Below are positions 1-15,679 of a stretch of DNA of 64,000 nt, one piece after another (positions within the stretch are counted from its first letter, which is position 1; each line of letters starts with the position of its first letter). This stretch comes from Dolomedes plantarius. Lineage: Eukaryota; Arthropoda; Arachnida; Araneae; Dolomedidae. The stretch spans positions 138,247,034-138,311,033 of the forward strand of contig OU015496.1 in the NCBI GenBank assembly GCA_907164885.2, read 5' to 3'. The notes below the pieces were generated by a model. That model saw only the letters and a list, made by a program, of their open reading frames with translations. It was not told the origin of the DNA and ran no database searches. A program made the position numbers and the translations under genes.

Positions 1-839
1 ACTAGCTGAAAACCCGCACTTCACTAAGGAGTACATTCAAATTAAATACAACGGTCAATGTATGCAATTAATGCCAAAACAAAGAAATATATATATATAT
101 ATAATAAATACGACGATCAATATAAACAATTGATGTAGAAAAAATATATATACAGTGGAATCTCGATCGATCGTTTTCGGATCCATCGTTTTACCGTATG
201 TGTCGTTCATTTTATACAGTCCCAACGATCATATTGCTTTGTTATGTTTCCGCACGTTATATTTTCCCGCATTTATCGTTTATTTCAATCAGTCCCTTGA
301 AAAACGATAGATCGAGTTTCCACTGTATATTTAAAATTAACGTAAGGGATACTTTTATAGACAAAATAATGTCTAATCGTCTGCCGCAATAGCAAGAAAA
401 TACATTTTTTTGTCTATTTAGTTGTTATGCACGTGACGATAAATTTATTTAAAGTACCAGAAAAAGAAATCACGTGATCAGCATTTAATAAATTAAATTC
501 TAAAAATGAATCTTTAAAAATTCTCCAAAAATTAGAAAATAGAGGTAAAGATTCGTAAAAGATTTCATTTTAATGGAATTTTTATGATCTTTCTCGTGAT
601 ATAAATTTTATAACCCTCAAACTATTATTTTAAATGCAAACATAAAAAAATTTCTAAAACAGCTTAAAAATTTAATTTTTAAAAATCTAAGAAGAATTTT
701 TCAAAAATCTCTCTTAGTGCACCCCTACACTATAAGAAGAATTGCCATGCAAAATTTTAGCCATTTAGGTCCAGGGGTTTGGTCTGTGCGTTGTATGTCA
801 GTCAGTGAGTCAGTTACGGAACTGTTTTATATATATAGA
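1..839 (-). mobile_element. Helitron, non-autonomous, family A copy 1
   Basis: Read on the minus strand, the element begins TCTATATATATA at 839 and ends CTAG at 2-5, followed by T. These are the Helitron terminal signatures (5' TC, 3' CTRR, insertion between A and T). The 3' hairpin seen in sister copies (CCGTA, loop, TACGG) is degraded here. The same sequence recurs at 12995-13843, 18756-19733 and 49641-50430. There is no coding potential, so it would depend on a Rep/helicase supplied elsewhere. The base flanking TC is G rather than the expected A. Family assignment is inferred from termini and copy comparison; no helicase is visible. Confidence 0.75.
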
Positions 840-903
840 CTATATATCCATTACTATATAAATAGTAGTGGATAATAATTAAAATTTTCATAATATCTAT
901 ATA

Positions 904-2183
904 CAGGTGGTTATCAAAATAATGGAACCACCTATCAATATTAGTGGTGTTTATAAATGTGTTTCGCATTCCTTAAAAAACAAGTCTGGCCATCGGTATT
1001 TTTTATATAATATAGTGTATGTATTATTCTACTGTCAGGTAGTAGTAATAAAGTTAAGGGCATCGTGCTTTTGGGGGGAACAGCGTAAAATATCAAACCT
1101 TGCAGACCTTGAGAAAAGGGCAAATTGTTGGAGCGCGTTTAAATTTGAGTATCTGTTACTGAAACCCCCAAGCTAATAGGTGATTTCCGAGCTATGGTAT
1201 CGAAAGTCATGATAGCATACAGAGTGCACGGAAAAACATCCTTTGCCAAACAGAATAGTGGATGAAAGGAAGAGCTAAGTGAAAGAGATGGACGATGTAT
1301 TGAAGCGGATTGTGACATGAAGAAAGAAAACAACTGTAACCAAAATAACCGAACAGCTCAGTCTGCAACTTCATGTTCCGGTATCAATCATTAGAGGTAG
1401 AAAGGAACTTCACAAAGAAAGCATTTATGGAAGAATAGCTATTCCTAAGCCACTTGTAATAGATACCAATACAAAATATCGCCCACAATAGTGCCAAGAG
1501 CACTATTGTGGGCAATATGTCCAAAGTAATATGTCGAAAAACGGCATTTGGTCCAACGAATCATTGTTCCCATTGTTCCTCGCAACAGGACGTGCGTATG
1601 ACTGGAGAGCACCTACACAAGCGTAAGATTCTGGCTGTCTCATCTCAACTGTCAATCATGGAGGTAGATCTATCAGGGTTTCGTATGGTATCTTATGGTT
1701 TTCTTCAGGTCCTATTGTAACCCTAAAAGGGAGATTGAATGGGAAGGACTATGACGAAATTTAGAACACTAGGTCCATCCTATGGTGCAAACACTGTTTC
1801 TTGAAGGAGATGGCGTTCTCCAGGATGATAATCCCCCTATACATACAGCTAAATCTATCAAGTATCGGTTTGAAGATCATGAAAATGAAGTCAAATATCT
1901 TATCTTACCCTGTACAATCCCCCCGACTATATATCATCCAATCATTGTGATCTGTATAAGCAGATTGAGCCAGGTATCGATATCCACCACAGCATGTCTA
2001 CTGGAACTTTCATGATTTTCTCCTGAAGAATGGTATAATATATTCTAAACCACTATTCATGACTTGTATAATCCAATTCCAAGGTGAATCATGTGGTATT
2101 AAATGAAAAAGGTGATCCTGCCCCGTATTAATAAAGGTTTTCATGATGTTTCTTAGTGTTTTTATTATTTTGATAACCACCTG
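904..2183 (+). mobile_element. Tc1-like transposon, copy 1 (degenerate)
   Basis: The terminal inverted repeats begin CAGGTGGTTATCAAAATAAT at 904 and end with the complement at 2183. Length is about 1.28 kb, normal for Tc1. The left flank is TATA, as expected for a TA-targeting element; the right flank is TT. It lies within the first bases of a family B Helitron, so it is the younger insertion. A second copy of the same family is at 9952-11147 in the opposite orientation. The element contains a broken transposase gene, listed separately. Confidence 0.92.
1240..2040 (+). pseudogene. Tc1 transposase, broken
   Basis: Pieces of a Tc1/mariner transposase are readable in shifting frames. Around 1290-1440 comes the helix-turn-helix region with the typical RIV...TKITEQL and HKESIYGRIAIPKP motifs. 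Near 1530 is a WSNESSF-like block, where WSDES is usual, so the first catalytic aspartate is N here. Around 1700-1760 is PIVTLKGRLNGKDY. Around 1780-1920 is VQTLFLEGDGVLQDDNPPIH, which carries the second catalytic D in the conserved DDN motif. The third catalytic position lies past a frameshift near 1920. Stops (for example near 1620) and frameshifts make it non-functional. Identification rests on established Tc1 motif order. Confidence 0.88.
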
Positions 2184-2589
2184 TTTGTAAGTTACTAGGC
2201 CGATTTTTTGGGCAGTCCGTGTGAGAAAATTACTGTACTAATTTACTTCATTTTGGTCCTAAACGGGAGATTTTAATCTATATATGTGTCAAATTTGGGT
2301 TTTGTAGCAGAAATTTTTATTAATTAGCGATAATTTACAATTGAAAACTGCATTCTGCTCATGCTCAGTGAAAATCTGGCTTTAGATGCTTACTAAGCAT
2401 AAGGCCGCATAAAGACGCTAAATTGTTTATCCCGATGAATTTCTGTAGCTCTCTCTCTGACATTTTTATTTTTAATTATGTTTGTGAGATATAGAATTAA
2501 ACCTGGTGGACACTGTTTATCTTGCACTGTTGAGCAACCATATTTCTTTTCATTGTGTTCAGAGGTATTTTTTTAAAGTGTATTTCTCT

Positions 2590-2705
2590 ATTCTTAATGT
2601 TATGATCTACAACATTTGACAGTGATGTGTTCAGTATATTAGTATTAGTATTTTTGTATTGTATTAGTATTAGTATTTTCGTATATTGTGTATTAGTACA
2701 TTTAT
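2590..2705 (+). repeat. AT-rich short tandem (ttagta)n inside Helitron B
   Basis: An irregular run of 'agtattagtattt' units lies near the 3' end of the family B Helitron. It is absent from the inverted copy at 11.6 kb, so it expanded in this copy only. Confidence 0.6.
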
Positions 2706-2744
2706 TTATTATCCAGCCGCCATGTTTTGACGAGTATCCACTAG

Positions 2745-4251
2745 TTTCTTTTCAAATTTGTTTTTTTTTTCTTTTAAACCTCAAAACATACTAGTATGAT
2801 ATATCATAACCTATAACTAGGATTATATCTAATTCTACTGTGCAGTACGATTATGCAGTGATTCTTAACGAACACAGCGATATTTAAAATAACTATTCTT
2901 TCTTTCTTTAATAAATCTACACACCGATCTCCTGAAGTAACTAGTTTTTTCTCTTACTGTCAGACTTTATACACTAATTTTATTTAGAATGTCAAATTTA
3001 GTTTAACTCGCTCAACTTTAGTTTAATTCGCTTAAAATTAGTTTAACTTGCTAACTTCTAGTTTTAACTAGCTAGTTAATGTGAGCTTCTTTAGGAACAG
3101 GGGAGATCAAATAGTACATAAATTATAGTCTCAAATACGAGATTCCCCTCTCTAGTTTCTTCGTACTATCTTCACAGGAACTATATTAGATAAAATAAAA
3201 GTAATTAGAAACAGGAAAAAAATTAATCCAAAATAAAAGGTAAGGAAATAAAGTAAATAATAATAAAAAATTGAGCTTATGTCGTCACATATTTTCATAT
3301 CCTTAAAGTATGATATGAAATTTTGTACATATATGCATTTCACCATAAGTATATATAATACCTTAAAAAATTTCCAGTCTTATTATAATTTTAAGATTTT
3401 TAAAAAAATTCAAAATTTATAATAAAATTTTAAAATGCTCCTTGCGACTAAATTCTTGAGATATTGCCTCGATTTTGCATTTTAAATCACTTAAAACTGT
3501 ATTACAAGCAAATTCGAGTATCAATTATTTAATCCCTTGAAGAGTTAATTTTTGAGAGATTTGTTTTTCTGAATTCCATCCCGATTTTCATCAAAATTTT
3601 GTCTTTTAATAAGTTATAAATCAAATTTAATTAACTTAATAAAATACGAATTGTAAAATGCATACCCAGTTTCTTTGTAAACAGTATCAGGATTCTTTCT
3701 CATCCATTTCATGAATTTTGAACAAAACTTAAGACGCATGGAGCATTTAAAAAATCTAAAAACCTTGAAAAATCTGTTTTGAGGAAAACAGATTTAAATT
3801 TCATTACTAAGCTTACCTTTATTACTTACTTCGTAGAAGCTTCGTAAATGATTTTTTACTTGAAAAAAAAGTATTTTGATACTATTATCCTACAGGAATA
3901 TATTTTTTTACAATAACACTATCAATATTACAATACAAAAGCTTTGCTCAAATAAAGGTCCACGGTCCCCTTAAAATTACTTATCCTTTCTTTTTTCTAT
4001 AGACATGTGTAAGGGTAAATTCCTTCACATAACATACAATATTGATTTACAAATGTTTCATTCAATATAACTTGCTTTGAACATAACTTAGTTATCTTGT
4101 AATTGTCTTATCGGGAAATAAATTTAAATCAGTGAAGAGTATTAACAAAGTAGGAATTTTCAGTATTACAAGTAAAACAGTGATAGGGAATTTGGACCAA
4201 GTTATGTCGTGTGACTAATTTAATAATTTTTATTAATTAATTTAATAATTT
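2745..4251. other. Unassigned AT-rich DNA with a 21-bp minisatellite
   Basis: At 2995-3080 there are about four diverged 21-bp units of the form TTTAGTTTAACTCGCT. The rest is low-complexity A/T-rich sequence with ORFs no longer than 70 codons and no recognisable motif. Confidence 0.5.
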
Positions 4252-4446
4252 TTTAACGTAAGATTACGTTCTTCCATAACGTCTGCAGTAAATCAAAATT
4301 TCAGGCGTCCGTCGTCGCAAGTTATAATTTTGGCAGCGCGACAAACCCAGTCTGTATCGCTTCGGCAAGCAGTAAACAGTTAAACAGAAAAGTACCAAAA
4401 TGCGTAAAAAAGGGAGTAATCAACGATAAGTAATCTCATGTTAAAA
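4252..4446 (-). mobile_element. MITE family M, copy 1
   Basis: About 195 bp with short inverted ends (TTTTAACGTAAGATTAC at 4250 and its imperfect complement at about 4444). Internal landmarks are a cttatcgttgatta block, an acgcattttggtac block and an aaattttg...cgttatgga block. Copies with the same order occur at 14430-14657 and 26095-26393. No coding capacity. The superfamily is not determined. Confidence 0.65.
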
Positions 4447-5151
4447 CCAGCTGTATTTTCTTTAGAAGAGACTTGAATTTTTTCCTTGGTTAGATGCGTA
4501 GGGTGTAAAACAGAGTAAATAGTACAGAGCCTTTTTAATATGTAGGAAGTCATTTCCGAAATGTTTAACCTGCTGATATAGAAGTATGATACAGTGCAAT
4601 TAATATGAATATTAAAAGTTCATTTAGGTGTTTTTTTCATATAAATTTAAAGAAATATATTACTTAATCATGAACCCTCTCCACCTTAAGCAAAAATTTT
4701 CTTACGAATATGGTTTGGCATTTATTGTAACCAGTTTACAGGATAACCCCTTCTTTAATTTTTTTTTTACAAACTTAATAAAAGACGATTCATTCAGGCC
4801 CTTGTTGAACTGCCTCAGTTTCGTCAGATAATACCACAAAATTCCCGTTCAGTTTAAATGTAGACAACAATTTAGTTAATACTTTCATTTTGTTTTCTGG
4901 GTTAAATCGTAAAAGATAGCAAAACTTACAACTGTCTGAATGAAATCATGACTCAGACATTGGAAATTTTGGGCCTTGCTGATTAGATCCTCCCCACCCA
5001 AGAAAAAAATTCTACTTTTGATTAAAAAAAATTATCAGCCTTTGCAGATATGTTAATTCCAATGATTCATAAATTCTTCGTTTAAAAGGTGGTTAGTTGG
5101 TTGAGTTGCTACAATCAACTTTTTTTGCTACATTAGGGATAAATTAGACCA
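4447..5151. other. Unassigned AT-rich DNA
   Basis: No repeat partner found elsewhere in the window and no ORF with recognisable motifs. Confidence 0.5.
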
Positions 5152-5392
5152 TCTAATTCGTAATGAACCCTTGTTCAGTACCGCAATCAATTAAAAAGGG
5201 GGGTAGCTGCATGTTTCGAACTATTTAATAGTTCTTCATCAGGTCGAGGAGCTTGGGTAAGATTGCCGAAATGAACAATTCACAAATACGAATGATACTC
5301 GACCTGATGAGGAAGTATGAAATAGCTCGAAACATGTAGCCACTTTTTTTTAAATTGATTGTTGGATTAAAGAAGTGTTCATTAAGTATATG
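5152..5392. repeat. Fold-back inverted repeat, about 240 bp
   Basis: Two imperfect arms of roughly 95 bp (5152-5250 and 5299-5392) are inverted copies separated by about 48 bp. The best-matched inner arm pairs 'ttcttcatcaggtcgag' (5232-5250) with 'ctcgacctgatgagga' (5299-5314). Outer parts also pair around 'taatgaac'. This is MITE or fold-back architecture with no coding capacity. Confidence 0.8.
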
Positions 5393-5742
5393 TAGGGATA
5401 CATAATTTTCGTATTTACGAATAAATGCGAAATTTTCCGATATGAGCGAAAAAATGCGAAAATTATTTTTTTACTGCTTTTCGGCGAAAACTCGGTGATA
5501 AACGGCTTTTTAAGAGAAATTAGGTAGTGAAAGTAATAAATTATTAACATAATTGCCTATCTTAGACCATCCACGGTCTTTAACTAAGATATCTCGCTCT
5601 CGAAATTTGCTTATTACTTAATGCTAAAGACTTAAGGAAGAGAATGGGGAGACTACTACAATATTAGCTTTTAACTAAGAATTTTGATTCTTACCTAACC
5701 AAGTAAGTAAAATTGAGATTTCTTTTAATAAAAGCAAAATTT

Positions 5743-5746
<4 letters not shown>

Positions 5747-5834
<88 letters not shown>

Positions 5835-5852
5835 TTATTTATTTATTTATTT
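5747..5852. repeat. (AT)n then (ATTT)n microsatellite
   Basis: About 84 bp of uninterrupted AT is followed by five ATTT units. The motif gcgaataaatgcgaaat borders its right side and recurs at about 5420, so the two sites share a short dispersed sequence. Confidence 0.98.
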
Positions 5853-6466
5853 GCGAATAAATGCGAAATTTCGATATTTTTTATGTGAAATGTATGTTTC
5901 CCTAGTATTTGTCATCCACAAGATACTGCAAGTCTCTTCTAAAAGTATGTGATTTGAAACACGGAAAAAAAAATTGTGATTCAACACTAAAAACTACCCT
6001 CTCATAGAGAAAAAAACTTTTGAAGCCAATAAATCCCTTCGAGTCACTTATCTGTGATTTATGAATAAATTTTACATGCATCGGTTTGAATTTTATTTGG
6101 TCTAGGATTGATTTTCTATTTTCTTCTACATCTTCATTTTCTTTTCGGAGAAACAATTCAAAATTTCAGAGGAACAAAACATATTTTAAACATTTTATTC
6201 TTCCACGCTGTCTGAAAAAGCCACACGCGTAAGAGTTATGGACTTGGAACTAACTGCTTCAGAGTAATGCTCATTTTTACGCTCGCAAAAGTAGAGCTTA
6301 ACTCGAACTCTGAAACATTTGATTTTCTTACACCGACGGAACAAGCAAAACGCCTGAGAGTCATGGACACTGAACATCTGCCTAATGTTCATTTACAAGC
6401 TCTCTAAAGACAGAATAGCCTCAGATCACTAAAAAAAATACATGCACTTCCATACAAACACTAACT
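5853..6466. other. Unassigned DNA with a weak 120-bp direct repeat
   Basis: At about 6210-6240 and 6340-6370 two diverged segments share 'acgcctgagagtcatggac' (versus acgcgtaagagttatggac), suggesting an old tandem duplication with a period near 120 bp. Reading frames on the minus strand (5902-6156, 6195-6392) are not recognisable proteins. Confidence 0.4.
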
Positions 6467-6751
6467 GTACTCTCGATTAGCCGGATTAATGGAGGAGAGG
6501 CGTAGCACGAATAATCGAAAAACTGGATATCCTATTTTATTGTACAGGGCGATCCAAAATTATTGAGCGTATTTCCTGTTCGAAAAAAGAAAGAACAAAT
6601 TGAGGTACGTACATATTTATTGTTTTCTTGGAAAGACAATTTTAAACAGTTTTACACAACAAAATTTTAAACATTAAATAACTTCCATATAAGCTGGTAG
6701 ATAGCGCTATATCATTTCTAAAAAAATGTACTAATTGAGTCAGTCTGCAAA

Positions 6752-6945
6752 TGGCTACCGTACAGGAAAAAGCACTGTGCATTTCGTAGTTCCATGAAAG
6801 CAAATCCGTTGTAACTGTTCAGAGACGTTTTCGTTTAAAATACTCAAATCATCGTCCTCCAAGTAAGGACTCTGTTAAATGTTGGTACCAACAATTTAAG
6901 GACACTGGAAATGTGGAACATCGGAAAGGCGCTGGTAGGCCATAA
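6752..6945 (+). pseudogene. Mariner-like transposase, N-terminal fragment
   Basis: The frame starting at ATGGCTACCG encodes MATVQEKAL, an interrupted segment, then VVTVQRRFRLKYSNHRPPSK, DSVKCWYQQFKDTGNVEHRK and a terminal GAGR. This is the N-terminal helix-turn-helix of the arthropod mariner-type transposases whose annotated domain is usually called DUF4817. One in-frame stop lies near 6788. The catalytic DDE domain is absent because the element folds back on itself at about 6945. The inverted arm repeats part of the same coding segment at 6961-7073 and 11271-11400. Confidence 0.8.
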
Positions 6946-7065
6946 ACAGAACACACATCTCGTGTCCTTCCAGTTCCACATTTTCCGTGGCCTTAAATTG
7001 TTGGTACTAACGTTTAATAGAGTCCTTACTTGGAGGACGACGATTTGAGTATACTAAATGAAAAC

Positions 7066-7073
7066 GTCTCTGA
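7066..7073 (+). repeat. 8-bp target site duplication, left
   Basis: GTCTCTGA is identical to 11271-11278. The pair brackets a block whose ends are CAATGGCAGCTCC and the complement of CAGGGGCGGCTCC. Eight-base duplications are typical of hAT elements. Confidence 0.85.
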
Positions 7074-7221
7074 CAATGGCAGCTCCAGGGGGGGGGGGGG
7101 GGGAAATAGAGGCTATTGCCTAAAATTATATAATCGCAGCCTAAAATTCATGGCCTAAAATTGTATAATCGTAGACCTAATACTAAATGAGTTTAAACTT
7201 AAAATGAGACCATGTTTATTT

Positions 7222-11147
<3,926 letters not shown>

Positions 11148-11198
<51 letters not shown>
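11148..11198. repeat. (TA)n array bordering Tc1 copy 2
   Basis: About 50 bp of pure TA directly abuts the Tc1 terminus at 11147. Confidence 0.97.
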
Positions 11199-11200
<2 letters not shown>

Positions 11201-11270
11201 CTCTAAGATCCGACTTTCCCCCCTTCCCCCCAAAAAACAAAAAAAAAACTCTGGACTGGAGCCGCCCCTG

Positions 11271-11278
11271 GTCTCTGA
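11271..11278 (+). repeat. 8-bp target site duplication, right
   Basis: GTCTCTGA, identical to 7066-7073, resumes the interrupted palindromic arm exactly where the left side stops. Confidence 0.85.
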
Positions 11279-11568
11279 ACAGTTACAACGGATTTGCTTT
11301 CATGGAACCACAAAATCCACATTGCTTTTCCTGTAGGGTAGCCATTTACAAACTGGCGCAATCAGTAAATGTTCCTTGCGAAATGATGTCGCGCCATCTA
11401 CCGGCTGATGTGGAAGTTATTTAATGTTTAAAATTTTCCTGTGTAAAACTGTTTTAAATTGGCTTTCCAAGAAAACAATAAACATATACGTACCTCATTT
11501 TGTTCTTCTTTTTCCAAACATGAAATGCGCTCAATAATTTGGGTCCTCCCTGTATTTTTAAAATATAA

Positions 11569-12193
11569 CTAGTTGGTACCCGTGAAAACATGACGGCTGG
11601 ATAATAAATAAGTGTACTAATCCACAAATTATACTCAATACATCATTGCCAAATGTTGTTGATCATAATATTAAGAATACAGAAATACACTTTAAAAAAT
11701 TACTACTGAGCGCAATAAAAAGAAATGTGGTTACGAAAAAGCTCAAAATAAACAATTTCTGTCAGTTTTAATTATGTATCTCCCAAATATAATTAAAAAT
11801 TAAAATGGCAGACACAGAGAGTTAGAGAGATTCCTCGGAATATACAAATTAACGTGTTTTTGCGACCTCGTGCTTAGTAAGTATCTAGAGCCAGATTTAA
11901 ACATGTCACTTAGCATGCGCAAAAACAAATTAATGTGTTCATGCGGCCTCGTGCTTAGTAAGTTTCTGAAGCCAGATTTAAAAATGTCACTGAGCTTGCG
12001 CAGAAAGCAGTTTTTTAATTGTAAATATTCGCTAATTAATAGACATTGCAGTTGCAAAAAAAAAAACAAATTCGACACATCTATAGATTAAAATCTTTCG
12101 TTTAATACCAAAACGAATTAAATTGATGCAGTTGTTTTCTCTCACGGACTGCTCAAAGAATCGGCTTAGCAACTTAAATGTATAGTTACTAGA
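11569..12193 (-). mobile_element. Helitron family B, right copy
   Basis: On the minus strand it runs from TC at 12193-12192 to CTAG at 11572-11569, followed by T. Before the CTAG is a hairpin with CCGT and ACGG arms (11580-11596), the expected Helitron 3' structure. It is inverted relative to the copy at 896-2744. An internal segment with 'cctcgtgcttagtaagt' is duplicated in tandem (about 11850-11930 and 11931-12010, period near 80 bp), whereas the left copy has one. No ORF of interest. Confidence 0.65.
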
Positions 12194-12994
12194 CTTGCTT
12201 TTCTATTTTATTGATTTAATTTATGTATGTAATGCGTAATTTTTTCTAACTAACCAAATCTTTGATATATTTTTTCATATCACCACGAATTTTCCTAACA
12301 TGGCATGATGCACTGCATTCATAATCTCGGGAAATTAAAACTGGGAAAGTGTTATTTTAGTACTTTTACGCATTGTCAAATAAAAAACTTCTCGATAAAG
12401 AGAAAACTGTTATTTAAATAAATTGTTGTTTTTATTTGTATGGTGGAAGAAATCTGCATGCAGTTTTTAAAAAAATTAGTTTTTATTTTCAACAAGATTC
12501 CAGATTTTGCACGGATATTTTCTCAAACCAGATATTCCACACCCGGATAATCGAGAGTACACAGTATATGTCCCTTTTCTAAAATCGGTTACTCAACTCA
12601 TCAAGGTGGGACTCTATCATTACCTCGAAGCATAAGTAAGCATACTTTGGCCATCAGTTATTCATACAATTTATGATTCCATGAAGGTGTCAACCCGTCA
12701 AAATAAATCTCATCACTACTGGATATTTTGACGAAATTCCATTGTTTCTTTTATTTACCAAAATTAAGTACAATAAATTTACACCATGGTTAAATCTAAA
12801 ATATGCTACCATCAATCACTATAACATGTAATATTTGTATGTGTAGTTATTAAAATTGCCCTCATAAATAATGACATAAAAATACATTAGTTTAGAAAGA
12901 CTCTTAGTCTTCTTCTAACTAAAGTCCATTTTGGGGCTTTTAATAAAATCTTTTAGATATTAGTGTAAGTCCCGCCCAGCTCTTGTTTTCATAA
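12194..12994. other. Unassigned AT-rich DNA
   Basis: Includes the inverted 'ccggataatcgagagtac' terminus at about 12550-12570. Otherwise nothing recognisable. Confidence 0.5.
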
Positions 12995-13079
<85 letters not shown>

Positions 13080-13843
13080 CATTTCCATTACTGACTGACT
13101 GACATATAACGCACAGACCAAACCTCTGGACATAAAGGGCTGAAATTTTGAATGGCGATTCTTCATATGGTGTAGGGGTGCACTAAGAAAGATTTTTGAA
13201 AAATTCTTCTTAGATTTTTTAAATTAAATTTTTAAGCTGTTTTTGTAACTTTTTTAAAGTTTGTATTTAAAATAATAATCCGAGGGTTATAAAATTTACA
13301 TCACGAGAAAGATAAAAAAAATTCCTTCAAAATGAAATCTTTTTCGAATTTTAACCTCCATTTTCTGATTTTTGGTGAATTTTTAAGGGTTAATTTTTAG
13401 AATTTAATTTATTAAATGCTGATCACGTGGTTTCTTTTCTTTTTGTGATACTTTAAACTAATTTTGCATCACTTGCATAACAACTAAATAGACAAAAAAA
13501 AAATTTTCTTGCTAATGCGGCAGATGATTGGACATTATCCAAAATAATATTAAAATACAGTAAAACAAATGTTCCTCAAACTGTACTATATTAACTGTAC
13601 TATATTCTTTAGTATGTTCTATTAGATTTAATTTGAATATTTTCTTCTACATTATTTTGCCTATAAAAATATCCGTTACGATTTTTTTATAAATATATTT
13701 TTTCCTTTTTTTTACATCAATTGTATACATTGATCGCGTATTTATTATAAATATGTATATACATATTTTGGCATTAATTGCATACATTGACCGTTGTATT
13801 TAATTTAAATGTACTCCGTAACGAAGTACGGGTTTTCATCTAG
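12995..13843 (+). mobile_element. Helitron family A, copy 2 (best preserved)
   Basis: Begins TCTATATATA at 12995 after A and ends CTAG at 13840-13843 before T, matching A|TC...CTAG|T insertion. Twelve bases upstream of the CTAG end is a hairpin, CCGTA / ACGAAG / TACGG (13817-13832). The 5' TATATA has expanded into about 80 bp of pure TA (12997-13078). Internal landmarks shared with the other copies are 'actgactgactgacata' near the 5' end and 'ctgatcacgtgg' in the middle. No coding region survives. Confidence 0.85.
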
Positions 13844-14429
13844 TTGACCATAAATTTTAAAATTGTAAAACATTAACCAGTTTTATATTCTAAATAGTTC
13901 TGCTAAGAATTTTGATTGAAGCATAACATGTGATACCTATTAATTTTTGGATCTTCCCGTTAGTGCAAGATTTTTTTGTAATTTGTTATCAATTTTTTTG
14001 CTTAAATATTCATGGGAAATAATTATTATGGTCACTACCACCAACATTATTTTCAAGTCCGGTTCTATATTAATCTTTACAGTTACCTTACAATTGAAAT
14101 ATTAAATACTTTTTTATAATACTATGAATAAGAGAGTGGATGCTAAGAATACATAACGTTTAATTTTTCAACTGCTTTTTCACATATATTTAGATAATAG
14201 ATGAACCTTTATTAAGTTATCACGCTTTTAAACAGGGAAAATTGGGTTAAATTGTTATATTAATTTCGGTAAATTGGAGATGAGATTCTGAAATGTCAAA
14301 ATTCTGAAATTTATAATTTTGGAGTTCGAATTCTACTTATAATAACAAGAAATGTTTGCTTAAAATGTGATAAACAAGTAAAAGAAAAGCATTTTCAGGT
14401 AGTATTTTCTAACAAAACTACCGTGAGTT
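13844..14429. other. Unassigned AT-rich DNA
   Basis: No repeat partner in this window and no meaningful ORF. Confidence 0.5.
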
Positions 14430-14657
14430 ATTAACGTAGAATTTCTTATCGTTGCTGACCTCTTTTTTTTAGAATAAAATTCCTACATACGAAGAGAAGG
14501 ATGAGTAATAACCCTATTCAGCATAGGTCAATGGTAAGAGAAATAATACATATGTCTATTCTGCCACTCTTGATTGATAACTCACGACGACGGTTTTAGC
14601 GTCATAAATTTTGCTTTCCGGAGGACCGTTATGGAGAAACGTGATCATACGTTAAAA
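14430..14657 (+). mobile_element. MITE family M, copy 2 (internally deleted)
   Basis: Starts with a TTAACGTAGAATTTCTTATC-like end and finishes ccggaggaccgttatgga...acgttaaaa. The middle block with 'acgcattttggtac' found in copies 1 and 3 is missing and replaced by unrelated sequence (about 14460-14570). Confidence 0.6.
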
Positions 14658-15679
14658 ACTCTATTCCTCTGATTTAAGGATAGTTCACGTTAAAATTGTG
14701 AACATCGTTGTTTGTTGCTCGTTTACATTATTAAAGTGATGTAACAATACTGGTTAAAAATATTTTAAAATCAAACAAAAATAAGATTTTTTTCTGTTAA
14801 TAATTTTTTAATGCGCATTTCTGGAGGAATTTCCCGAGTAACACCTTATGTTACTTTAAAATAAAATATATATATAAAATAAATTTGATAAAATCAACGC
14901 TTTTACGGACATAAGGAAAAAATTGTATAGTGTCATACAAAACAAAGCAGACGGGACAATTTTTTGTGGTAAATATTTAATTTCAGTATATTTCAGAGAA
15001 GGTTTAATTAAAAAAAAGAACAGAAGTGTACAAAGAACTTCAGTCATGAAGCAATTTCCTCGAAAATTTGACTCCAGACACTTTTATTACATTTGTGAAA
15101 AAAAAAGTTAAGGTGCAATATATAAAATGCAAACAAATTTCGAAACTTTACAAAAACATTCCAGGTCTCTCGAAGCGAAAATAAAAAGTTTTATTTCTAT
15201 TTTCAATGAAATTTTACTAGTATCCTTTGTTTTTCTAACAACATGAGATTTGATCTGACAGACACAATCTCCAAGGATTCTTTCTACTTTTATTGGTTTA
15301 GGCAGAGTGTTCCCATCTCATCTTTAAACTTTATTGATTACGCTGACCTCCGAGTATTTGCCTTGTTGTTTCAACACACTGAACTCTAAGTGAAACTATC
15401 AAACTTTGAGTCCTTTTCGTTTAAGTAAAAACAACATATCTCTGAAATCCATTTACTTTTACAGAAAAGAACTTTATTTATTTTCCTTTTTCTTATTCGT
15501 CGGTGTAGAAAGTTTACATTGTCTTTTGCCTTATGTTCTTTTACAAGATGTTTCAGGAAAGCATAAGAGTGAAAGATTTTGAATAAAGCTTAAAATGTGT
15601 TGTAGTAAGCAGACTTTCATGTCTCTTTTGAAGAAATTAAAATATTCTGTTGAAAATTATATTAGGAAAAAATGTAAAT
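14658..15679. other. Unassigned AT-rich DNA
   Basis: Overlapping opposite-strand frames at 14856-15111 are short and have no recognisable protein motif. Confidence 0.5.

Larger units (their letters stand above)
896..2744 (+). mobile_element. Helitron family B, left copy, interrupted by Tc1
   Basis: A second Helitron-like family begins TCTATA at 896, preceded by A, and ends CTAG at 2741-2744, followed by T. The net element is about 570 bp because a Tc1 element (904-2183) sits eight bases inside the 5' end. A diverged, inverted copy lies at 11569-12193. Shared landmarks are 'gccgattctttgggcagtccgtg' near the 5' end (only about 20 bases quoted as a locator) and a subterminal region reading ccgccatg before CTAG. 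No ORF. The hairpin is clearer in the right copy. Confidence 0.6.
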
